Notes: generated by a model not told the origin, from the sequence alone. 5,523 nucleotides of DNA from Bacteroidota bacterium (GCA_016868485.1 VGGT01000138.1:1-5523), one strand, 5' to 3'. Shown: positions 1 to 4,979, numbered from the stretch's first letter. Numbers and translations are program-made.

Positions 1-257
1 AGAATCAAGAAAGGGTTCAGGCGCAGAATCAAGAAAGGGTTCAGGCGCAGAATCCAAATAAAGAACAGCAGCCCTCGGGACAAAGCCCAGCTCCACACAA
101 GCCCAATTCCCAGAATCGTGATCGTGGACACCATCGGCATCAACGCAACAACCGCGACAACCGCAACAACCGCGACTACCGCAACAACAGCGACAGCGGC
201 AATAACCGCGACAGCGGCAATAACCGCGACAACCGCAATCCAAGAAATGATGCTTAG
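1..257 (+). CDS. C-terminal tail of an upstream gene, probably a PSP1-domain (RicT/YaaT-like) protein; 5' end outside window
   Basis: The frame that starts at base 3 is open from the window edge to a TAG at 255-257. Only 84 codons are visible and no folded domain is among them. The peptide is low-complexity and polar: two identical NQERVQAQ octapeptides, a Pro/Ser/Gln linker, a His/Arg patch, then about five hexapeptides of the form NNRDxR or NNxDSG, ending in NPRNDA. From general knowledge, in many Bacteroidota the gene directly before gldH encodes a PSP1-domain protein (RicT/YaaT type) with just such an Asn/Arg-rich disordered tail, so that identity is inferred from context, not from the residues. 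Its last 11 bases overlap the gldH start, which suggests translational coupling. A different protein with a disordered tail, for example an RNA-binding one, cannot be excluded. Confidence 0.6.
   Translation, partial: NQERVQAQNQERVQAQNPNKEQQPSGQSPAPHKPNSQNRDRGHHRHQRNNRDNRNNRDYRNNSDSGNNRDSGNNRDNRNPRNDA
3..50 (+). repeat. Perfect 24-bp tandem repeat, two copies visible
   Basis: Bases 3-26 and 27-50 are identical, and bases 1-2 also match the end of a preceding unit, so the array may continue upstream of the window. Each unit encodes NQERVQAQ in the frame of the upstream gene. Identity at every synonymous position indicates a recent duplication or homogenisation. Confidence 0.9.
147..236 (+). 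repeat. 18-bp tandem repeat, five imperfect copies, coding for NNRDxR hexapeptides
   Basis: Units lie at 147-164, 165-182, 183-200, 201-218 and 219-236. They translate as NNRDNR, NNRDYR, NNSDSG, NNRDSG and NNRDNR. The unit length is a multiple of three, so gain or loss of units keeps the reading frame. The array sits inside the 3' end of the upstream gene, directly before the gldH start. It has no spacers and is not a CRISPR array. Confidence 0.9.
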
Positions 258-738
258 GTCGTTTCGCTTGATTTTTGGTGTTTTTCTGCTGTTTGGGTTT
301 ACCACCTGTTCAAATCCCCCGTCTGAGTTTGACGTTTTTTTGGACGTAGAAGGAGATCAGTGGGCCTATTCCGATTTGAAAGAAATTCTATGGAATTGTG
401 CGGATACCACTTCTTCCTACGATATATTCTTGAACATACGCCACCAGGGCAACTACGAATGGCAGAATATTTATCTCAAAGTCCAGGTGATTGACCCAGA
501 GGGTAAGGAGCGTGTTTATCTTAAAAGTGTGGCCCTCAGTAATGCTGAAGGGTATTGGGTGGGAAAGGGTTTGGGCGATTGGAAAGTAGCTTCCCCTTTG
601 CTTCTACCTCGAATGCAATTCAAGAAATTGGGTTTATACCGCATGCGACTTGAGCAACATATGCGGGTAGACCCTCTAGAAGGGGTCGGTCAGGTCGGGT
701 TAAAAATGGTGAAAAGACCTGCTCAATCCAAGAATTGA
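247..738 (+). CDS. gldH: Gliding motility lipoprotein GldH
   Basis: GldH is an outer-membrane-associated lipoprotein needed for gliding in Flavobacterium-type bacteria, where the gliding machinery is functionally linked to the type IX secretion system. The 163-residue product has the family's size and pattern: a lipoprotein signal peptide (hydrophobic residues 8-18, lipidated Cys21), then YDIFLNIRH (58-66), NIYL (74-77), the Gly-rich EGYWVGKGLGDW stretch (101-112) and QHMRVDPLEGVGQVGL (137-152), all typical of GldH. The residue before Cys21 is Thr, less usual than Gly, Ala or Ser, but Bacteroidota lipoboxes are loose. I chose the ATG at 247 (a second ATG follows at 250) because it places the signal peptide correctly. 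The same frame is open further upstream, but only through repeat sequence of the preceding gene. The start overlaps that gene by 11 bases and no separate promoter is evident. The identification is firm. Confidence 0.93.
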   Translation: MMLRSFRLIFGVFLLFGFTTCSNPPSEFDVFLDVEGDQWAYSDLKEILWNCADTTSSYDIFLNIRHQGNYEWQNIYLKVQVIDPEGKERVYLKSVALSNAEGYWVGKGLGDWKVASPLLLPRMQFKKLGLYRMRLEQHMRVDPLEGVGQVGLKMVKRPAQSKN

Positions 739-751
739 GTGAAAATCCTGT

Positions 752-1438
752 TCAGTTGCGCATGATCCGAAGGCAGGCAGTATAGAGCTGGTCTGTTACC
801 GTGAGCAAGTAACAGCCCAGGGGTAATGTCGATAAATCCAATAGGTTTCGGCCGGATGTCAGGTTGAATTTCCGAACACTTTTTCCACTCAGGTCGTGCA
901 GATTAGCCGAAACCAATTGGCTCATCGGCAAGTCAATATCTAGGTTTATCCAATCTTGGGTAGGGTTTGGGAATGCGTTGAGGTTCATTTGACCAAGATA
1001 GCTCAAGCCTGCCGCATGCGTACTAAAACGATACACAACGGTAACGGCATTCGCGCGATTGGACACTTCAAAAACGGTGACCACCACGGTTCCGTTGCCC
1101 TGTACCTGGTTGGGGTAAAGGTGGCAATCGATATTGCTGTTGGACCGGCCATTGAGGGTAAAGTCAGCACTATCGGTGTTGGGTAAATAGCAGGTATTGA
1201 TGTCGCAAATCGAAGTTTGCCATCCGCCTACTTGTGTGTTGGTTGTTCGGACCCAGCGGAAATTGCCCGGGTTATCACTGTTGTTTCGAACCCCCGAATA
1301 GGCCACTATTTCCGTGGCGCTCACTGCACCCCAGGCGTATAGTGTGTCGGCGGTGTTTAAACTGAGCTGGGCAAATGCTGAAGTCGCACACACGACCGAA
1401 AGGAGCGGCAAAACAAGAGTTCGTAGAAAATTGAGCAT
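752..1438 (-). CDS. Secreted protein of unknown function with T9SS type A C-terminal sorting domain
   Basis: This is a 228-residue exported protein. Residues 1-23 form a Sec signal peptide with an AFA cleavage site. Residues 24-150 form a beta-rich region of unknown function with three cysteines (Cys78, Cys83, Cys105). From about residue 152 there is a type A T9SS sorting domain: NAFPNPTQDWINL, then LHDLSGKSV, LLDLSTLPLGCYLLTV and a short basic end. In known systems this domain directs passage across the outer membrane by the type IX system and is then usually cleaved. The middle region resembles small immunoglobulin-like beta-sandwich proteins common in Bacteroidota genomes, but I cannot assign a function. 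I prefer the ATG at 1436-1438 over one at 1481-1483: it gives a clean signal peptide, and a likely -7 box at 1492-1499 would start transcription almost on the upstream ATG. The stop lies 13 bases from the convergent gldH stop. Confidence 0.88.
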   Translation of the reverse strand: MLNFLRTLVLPLLSVVCATSAFAQLSLNTADTLYAWGAVSATEIVAYSGVRNNSDNPGNFRWVRTTNTQVGGWQTSICDINTCYLPNTDSADFTLNGRSNSNIDCHLYPNQVQGNGTVVVTVFEVSNRANAVTVVYRFSTHAAGLSYLGQMNLNAFPNPTQDWINLDIDLPMSQLVSANLHDLSGKSVRKFNLTSGRNLLDLSTLPLGCYLLTVTDQLYTACLRIMRN

Positions 1439-1491
1439 TGTAGTATTTGATTTTTGTTGGAAAGCGTGGGTGAAGGCCTGCAATAAATGTC

Positions 1492-1499
1492 CAAAAATA
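1492..1499 (-). promoter_or_regulatory. Probable -7 box for the T9SS cargo gene
   Basis: Read on the minus strand, the bases are TATTTTTG, a full match to the Bacteroidota -7 consensus TAnnTTTG. Expected transcription start is about 1485-1487, leaving a leader of roughly 48 bases before the ATG at 1438. No good TTTG -33 element lies at the right distance, so the call rests on the -7 box alone. It would let the gene be expressed independently of radC upstream. Confidence 0.45.
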
Positions 1500-1550
1500 A
1501 GGCGAACGGTGCAATATTCGTCGGGTAAGGCCGTGATTTCTATCGACGGT

Positions 1551-2306
1551 TTACAATCCGAGTAGACACGGTTCTGTTTGGTCGGCGAAACTGTAGTAGC
1601 CCCGATCCGAGAAAATCAGGTGGTCTACAAGCTGGCAGCCAAAAAGCCGGGCACTTTTAGCGATTCTTTCAGTGAGCGCGCGATCGGCCTCGCTCGGCAT
1701 CAGATTGCCCGATGGGTGGTTGTGCATGAGAATCATTGAGGAGGCTCGGTGAATAATCGCCTCTCTCAGGATCTTACTGGCATCGGCAACAGCTTGATGG
1801 AGTCCGCCTACACCGATTGTTCGGTCGGCAATGGGTCGAAGTGCACGATTCAGGAGTAAAATCCTGAATTCTTCGTGTTGCAGGTCGTCGAATCGGTGGC
1901 GGTAGCGTTTATAAATTTCTTGCGAATTATTCAATGCCGTTCCGATCGGCGATGGGGTAATCTCGCGGCGCCTGCGGCCCAACTCAAGTGCAGCGGCAAT
2001 GCTCACTGCTTTGGCTTGCCCGATGCCTTTGATGTTTTGCAGCTCCTTAATCTCCATTTGTCCGAGCCGAGCGATCTGTTGGTCGCAGCGGCTGAGCAAT
2101 TCGCGCGCCAAATCGAGCGCGGTATAGTTTCGGCAGCCCTGACCAATAATAATGGCCAGAAGTTCGGCGTCACTCATCGATTCGCGGCCACGGTTCACAA
2201 AGCGTTCACGCGGGCGGTCGTCGGGTGCCCAGTCCTTGAGGGTCTGCCGTTGTTCATATTCTCGCAGGGATGAGTTGTCTGCCGCTCCAGAGGTGTCGAT
2301 TTCCAT
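1551..2306 (-). CDS. radC: DNA repair protein RadC (JAMM/MPN-fold, UPF0758)
   Basis: The product is 251 residues. The N-terminal part has the RadC signature DDRPRERFVNRG (29-40) and SDAELLAIIIGQG (45-57), followed by a helix-hairpin-helix-like segment, NIKGIGQAKAVSI (91-103). The C-terminal JAMM domain carries HNHPSG (195-200) continuing to SEAD, so His195, His197, Ser205 and Asp208 match the metal-site pattern HxH-x7-S-x2-D; Glu145 or Glu146 is the probable catalytic glutamate. All key residues are present, so the protein should be intact. Despite its name, a direct role of RadC in DNA repair is not established; the fold suggests a metalloprotease-like or nucleic-acid-linked function. The ATG at 2304-2306 is needed to keep the DRPRER motif; the next in-frame Met is residue 44. 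It follows rpsT on the same strand, but the rpsT terminator separates them. Confidence 0.95.
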   Translation of the reverse strand: MEIDTSGAADNSSLREYEQRQTLKDWAPDDRPRERFVNRGRESMSDAELLAIIIGQGCRNYTALDLARELLSRCDQQIARLGQMEIKELQNIKGIGQAKAVSIAAALELGRRRREITPSPIGTALNNSQEIYKRYRHRFDDLQHEEFRILLLNRALRPIADRTIGVGGLHQAVADASKILREAIIHRASSMILMHNHPSGNLMPSEADRALTERIAKSARLFGCQLVDHLIFSDRGYYSFADQTEPCLLGL

Positions 2307-2309
2307 TCA

Positions 2310-2317
2310 CAAAACTA
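2310..2317 (-). promoter_or_regulatory. Possible -7 box for radC, unusually close to the start codon
   Basis: On the minus strand this reads TAGTTTTG, matching TAnnTTTG, and it ends only three bases before the radC ATG. If real, transcription would begin within or right at the start codon, giving a leaderless or nearly leaderless message. No -33 TTTG is visible at 19-21 bases upstream. A chance match in T-rich DNA is possible. Confidence 0.3.
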
Positions 2318-2451
2318 AATAGGGCATTTGGCAGTCTTGATGCACATAGGCTGAATTGACAAAAACATGCGCTGAATTCGTGATCAACTATTGTGTTTTG
2401 GTGGGCATGTTCAGGTCAGATGCTGGGGCGGGTACACGGAAAGGGATGCGC

Positions 2452-2478
2452 AAAAAAAAGGCCTCATTTCTGAGGCCT
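2452..2478 (-). terminator. rpsT: Rho-independent terminator of rpsT
   Basis: On the minus strand a perfect 7-bp GC-rich stem (GGCCTCA paired with TGAGGCC) closes a GAAA tetraloop of the GNRA class and is followed directly by eight T residues. It begins 24 bases after the rpsT stop codon. Stem, stable loop and U-tract make this a textbook intrinsic terminator in the correct orientation. It separates rpsT from radC transcription. Confidence 0.93.
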
Positions 2479-2501
2479 CTTCGATGATTATTTTGGTAAC
2501 A

Positions 2502-2756
2502 TTAAGAAAGTGTGTTCACCAGACGAGCGAGCTGCGATTTTTGATGTGCCGCTTTATTCCGATGAATGATGTTCTTTTTAACGAGCTTATCGATGCGGGA
2601 AACCACCTCTGGAAGCATTTTCCGTGCTTCGCCTGCGCTACCCGCAGTACGGAGACGCTTAATGAGGGTCTTGGTGGTCTTCAGTTGATAACGATTCCGC
2701 AAACGGCGAACGGCGGTCTGGCGAATTCTTTTAAGGGCTGAGGGATGGTTGGCCAT
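2502..2756 (-). CDS. rpsT: 30S ribosomal protein S20
   Basis: S20 is a small basic helical protein that binds 16S rRNA during early assembly of the small subunit. The 84-residue product has the expected length and the family hallmarks: MANHPSALKRIRQ at the N-terminus, a long run rich in Arg and Lys through residues 9-35, and the C-terminal NIIHRNKAAHQKSQLARLVN segment with the conserved H-x-N-K-A-A-x-x-K-S motif. The ATG at 2754-2756 is the only sensible start. The gene is a single-gene transcription unit: a promoter at 2779-2810 with a short leader, and an intrinsic terminator right after the stop. It diverges from the DUF4920 operon. Confidence 0.98.
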   Translation of the reverse strand: MANHPSALKRIRQTAVRRLRNRYQLKTTKTLIKRLRTAGSAGEARKMLPEVVSRIDKLVKKNIIHRNKAAHQKSQLARLVNTLS

Positions 2757-2778
2757 CTGATCTTGATTTTTAGAGGTG

Positions 2779-2810
2779 CGAATATACGGAAAAAAGCTGA
2801 ATCACCCAAA
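2779..2810 (-). promoter_or_regulatory. rpsT: rpsT promoter (-33 TTTG, -7 TATATTCG)
   Basis: On the minus strand, TTTG (2810-2807) is followed after exactly 20 bases by TATATTCG (2786-2779), one mismatch from the Bacteroidota consensus TAnnTTTG. Both element and spacing fit the family of SigA promoters known in this phylum. Expected transcription start is about 2773, giving a leader of about 17 bases before the rpsT ATG. Confidence 0.65.
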
Positions 2811-2847
2811 CATTCAATCTAAAAGACCATCCCCCTACTAATCTTTA

Positions 2848-2855
2848 TATCTTTG
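2848..2855 (+). promoter_or_regulatory. Probable -7 box for the DUF4920/cytochrome operon
   Basis: TATCTTTG fully matches TAnnTTTG and is followed by CA, as is often seen in Bacteroidota promoters. Expected transcription start is about 2860, giving a leader of about 50 bases before the ATG at 2912. No -33 TTTG lies at the expected distance. It faces away from the rpsT promoter, with roughly 40 bases between the two core elements. Confidence 0.5.
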
Positions 2856-2911
2856 CAACTCGGTAGCAATAATTATCTCCAATCAATCAACTTTATCAAT
2901 CATCCATGCAT

Positions 2912-3389
2912 ATGAAACTCATTCCTTTCGTCATTTTGGGCAATTGCATTGTCCATTTCGGCCTGCGAACCAACGGGAAAAAGTGCCAAAATCGACGAAA
3001 AAGCTGAATACTACGGGAATCAAATCACCCAGGAAGGGGCTGAAGAGGCCGCGCGCCTTCCGGAATTGATGAAGGGAAAAGATTCACTTCAGGTAAAACT
3101 GGCGGGAACCATCAATTCTTGTTGTCAGAAGAAAGGCTGTTGGATGATGGTTGATCTTGGGAACGATCAAGAAATGCGGGTTTCTTTCAAGGATTATTCC
3201 TTTTTCGTGCCTCTGGAATCGGCCGGACGAAAAGTGATTATGGAGGGAATAGCACGTTATGAGGTAACATCTATAGAGGATTTAAAACACTTCGCAGAGG
3301 ACGCGGGTAAGTCTCAGGCCGAGATCGATTCCATCACCGAGCCCGATAAGGAATTGGTGTTCGAGGCAAGTGGCGTCATTTTACTGTAG
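2912..3389 (+). CDS. DUF4920-type lipoprotein with an apparent +1 frameshift in its signal peptide
   Basis: The domain from base 2949 to the stop matches the DUF4920 family: CCQKKGCWMMVDL, VSFKDYSFFVPLESAGRKV, the LKHFAEDAGKS stretch and FEASGVILL at the end. Family function is unknown; the pattern looks like a small beta-barrel, possibly OB-like (inference). The natural start, ATG at 2912 (or 2906), begins MKLIPFVIL but runs in another frame and stops at a TGA at 3005-3007. The domain frame has a TGA at 2913-2915 and no ATG before the domain, only a TTG at 2949. Dropping one base from the TTTTGGG run (2934-2940) gives MKLIPFVILAIALSISAC, a textbook lipoprotein signal with lipidated Cys18, and a 158-residue protein with Cys70, Cys71 and Cys76. 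This is either an assembly error, a real inactivating or export-abolishing mutation, or weak expression from the TTG. The next gene starts 4 bases downstream. Confidence 0.82.
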
Positions 3390-3393
3390 TTTG

Positions 3394-3870
3394 ATGCCTT
3401 TTTTTTGTGGTCGATTCCCTTTTGGGCTTACCCGAACACATGGGGTTTTGCTGTTGATCGGATTGTTCCTGATCGTTTTTCAGGCTTGTGGCGGTGCCAA
3501 TAAAACCGAAGAGGATTGTACGCATCCATCAGAAATGCAGCCGGGTAAAGAACCTGAACCCAAACCCATGGCACGCATGATGCGCGCGATGTACCAACAG
3601 GGCGAACAAATGCGTAAGCAAATTGTAGCGGGTGAGCCTATTTCTCCGGAAGCTTATCCGCTTCTCAATTACCACAACCAAGTGCCAACAGACCCCTCGG
3701 TGCTGGGTTCAGAATTTGACCAGCATCATGCAGATTTTGCCAAGGCATGGGCTGAGCTCATGAACCAACCCGACACCACACACTATAATATGATGCTCCA
3801 AGCTTGCGTAGGATGTCATCAGGATCATTGTCCGGGCCCGATCAAGAAAATTCGAAAACTCAGCTTTTAG
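3394..3870 (+). CDS. Lipoprotein with one c-type heme-binding motif (monoheme cytochrome c-like)
   Basis: The 158-residue product begins with a basic, hydrophobic signal segment (residues 16-31) and a lipobox-like FQAC, making Cys32 the probable lipidated residue. A short charged Glu/Pro/Lys linker follows, then a Met- and Gln-rich helical region. Near the C-terminus, CVGCH (138-142) is a canonical CxxCH heme-attachment motif, followed by QDHCPGP and a basic tail. A heme motif near the C-terminus of a mostly helical domain resembles cytochrome c' (class II) architecture, but I have not shown that fold. Expected location is a membrane-anchored periplasmic or surface site, with heme attached after export. 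I chose the ATG at 3394 over an in-frame GTG at 3370, which lies inside the preceding gene. It starts 4 bases after the DUF4920 stop, so the two are probably co-transcribed and translationally coupled. Confidence 0.82.
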   Translation: MPFFCGRFPFGLTRTHGVLLLIGLFLIVFQACGGANKTEEDCTHPSEMQPGKEPEPKPMARMMRAMYQQGEQMRKQIVAGEPISPEAYPLLNYHNQVPTDPSVLGSEFDQHHADFAKAWAELMNQPDTTHYNMMLQACVGCHQDHCPGPIKKIRKLSF

Positions 3871-3872
3871 GT

Positions 3873-3890
3873 TTCCGTAATCTTACGGAA
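3873..3890 (+). other. Inverted repeat just after the cytochrome gene
   Basis: TTCCGTAA and TTACGGAA are separated by two bases, which as RNA would fold as a 7-bp stem with a 4-base loop. It begins two bases after the stop codon at 3870. No T-tract follows, so it is not a standard intrinsic terminator; it may protect the mRNA 3' end, attenuate read-through, or be an operator. Confidence 0.4.
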
Positions 3891-3919
3891 GTATACGTCT
3901 GCAATACGATTAATCGACG

Positions 3920-3942
3920 GTTTGCACCTGATTTTTGCAAAC
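3920..3942 (+). promoter_or_regulatory. Inverted repeat abutting the start codon of the phospholipase-like gene
   Basis: GTTTGCA (3920-3926) and TGCAAAC (3936-3942) form a perfect 7-bp dyad with a 9-base spacer, ending on the base before the ATG. As RNA it could mask ribosome access; as DNA it could bind a dimeric regulator. GATTTTTG (3930-3937) within it is one mismatch from a -7 box but would start transcription on the ATG. The function is inferred only from position. Confidence 0.3.
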
Positions 3943-4911
3943 ATGATTTCTCGATTTTTTTTATTCGTTTTGTTTTTTGTCGCTTCTGTCCCTTTTAAGG
4001 CCTATTCTTGGGGGTTTTATGGACATCGCATGATCAATAGGGCGGCCATTTTCACGCTCCCACCTGAGTTGTTCACCTTCTATCGCTACCATCTACCCTA
4101 TTTAGAGGAGGAGGCTACGGCAGCCGACCGCAGAAGGGGCTCCGATCCGCTCGAGGCGCCGCGTCATTTTATCGACCTCGAACGATATGGGCCGCCTCCT
4201 TATGTGTTATTGCCTCCAACCTGGAAGGAAGCTGTTGCTTGTTACGGTGAAGAGGAGCTCCAAAGCCATGGTATTTTGCCATGGCATATACAGCTGGTTT
4301 ATTACCGACTCACGGAGGCATTTCGTTTGGGTGATCGGGATCGCATCCTGCGGCTATCAGCCGATTTAGGGCACTATATAGCCGACGCACATGTTCCTTT
4401 ACACGTGACCCACAACTATAACGGACAATTAACGGGTCAGCACGGCCTCCACGCCCTGTTGGAAAGCAGAATCCCCGAGTTGGTGGGCAGCGACTATGAT
4501 CTACTCACCGGAAAAGCCGTTGTTGTTGAACGGGTCCGCGATTTGATCTGGGACTGCATCCGCGAAAGCGCAGGATTTGTGCCCTTGGTGTTGGAAGCAG
4601 ATTGTCGGGTGAGGGACAGCATCCCGGAAGACGATTGGAAGGTACCCGAAATGCGTGGGCAAACACGGGTTATGGCCTACAGCCGAACCTATTCGATGTT
4701 ATACAACCGATTTTTGGGCAATCTTATGGAAGAACGTATGCGATCGGCCATTCATCGATTGGGTAGTCTTTGGTTTACCGCTTGGGTCGAAGCCGGACAA
4801 CCTGCGCTGGAAACGGATGTTAAGCCACCTGAACAGGGTTTAACAGCAGGCGATTCAAAGGATATTGACCGGCATCTTTCTCAAACGCACCGGTGCGCCG
4901 AAGGAAAATGA
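3943..4911 (+). CDS. Secreted zinc-dependent phospholipase C / S1-P1 nuclease-fold hydrolase
   Basis: The 322-residue product has a signal peptide (1-22) ending AYS, so cleavage exposes Trp23 as the N-terminal residue. In Bacillus cereus phospholipase C and P1 nuclease the mature N-terminal Trp is itself a zinc ligand. Other likely ligands follow in family order: His28 (WGFYGH), Asp62, His75 (APRHFIDLE), His144, Asp148 and His154 (GHYIADAHVPLH), His170 and Glu174 (GLHALLE). The spacings H-x3-D-x5-H and H-x3-E match; Glu as last ligand is the PLC state, where P1 nuclease has Asp. NYNGQLTGQHG and a C-terminal LWFTAWVEAGQP are typical of the Bacteroidota subfamily. Substrate (phospholipid or nucleic acid) cannot be told from this. 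I chose the ATG at 3943, not the TTG at 3922, because it gives a clean signal peptide. The last 30 or so residues after AGQP are polar and probably disordered. It probably has its own control, given the 72-base gap with dyads upstream. Confidence 0.9.
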   Translation: MISRFFLFVLFFVASVPFKAYSWGFYGHRMINRAAIFTLPPELFTFYRYHLPYLEEEATAADRRRGSDPLEAPRHFIDLERYGPPPYVLLPPTWKEAVACYGEEELQSHGILPWHIQLVYYRLTEAFRLGDRDRILRLSADLGHYIADAHVPLHVTHNYNGQLTGQHGLHALLESRIPELVGSDYDLLTGKAVVVERVRDLIWDCIRESAGFVPLVLEADCRVRDSIPEDDWKVPEMRGQTRVMAYSRTYSMLYNRFLGNLMEERMRSAIHRLGSLWFTAWVEAGQPALETDVKPPEQGLTAGDSKDIDRHLSQTHRCAEGK

Positions 4912-4947
4912 GGGGTCTTGAACTGTCGGTATAACAGGTTTTCTCCT

Positions 4948-4955
4948 TAAGTTTG
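4948..4955 (+). promoter_or_regulatory. Probable -7 box for the CvpA-family gene
   Basis: TAAGTTTG matches TAnnTTTG. Expected transcription start is about 4960, giving a leader of about 20 bases before the ATG at 4980. This also argues against a TTG start at 4953, which lies inside the box. No -33 TTTG is seen at the right spacing. Confidence 0.45.
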
Positions 4956-4979
4956 TATGACCAATACATAGACGGATCT

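Noticed and set aside
147..236. Regular short repeats that might suggest a CRISPR array.
   Set aside because: The 18-bp units are directly contiguous with no spacers, and they encode a regular hexapeptide in the frame of the upstream gene.
739..751. Possible bidirectional terminator between the convergent gldH and T9SS cargo genes.
   Set aside because: The gap is only 13 bases and I see no stem-loop there or close to either stop.
1875..2273. Plus-strand open frame of 132 codons opposite radC.
   Set aside because: It lies wholly antisense to a conserved gene with intact motifs; no signal or domain is visible in it.
2391..2741. Plus-strand open frame of 116 codons opposite rpsT.
   Set aside because: It is antisense to the clearly real S20 gene and its terminator; the product resembles nothing and has the composition of a shadow frame.
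3370..3393. In-frame GTG start for the monoheme lipoprotein, overlapping the DUF4920 gene.
   Set aside because: The ATG at 3394 follows the preceding stop by 4 bases and still leaves a complete signal segment; the extension adds no useful feature.
4886..4897. Perfect 12-bp palindrome CGCACCGGTGCG near the end of the phospholipase-like gene.
   Set aside because: It lies within coding sequence, has no T-tract after it, and about one palindrome of this length is expected by chance in a window this size.
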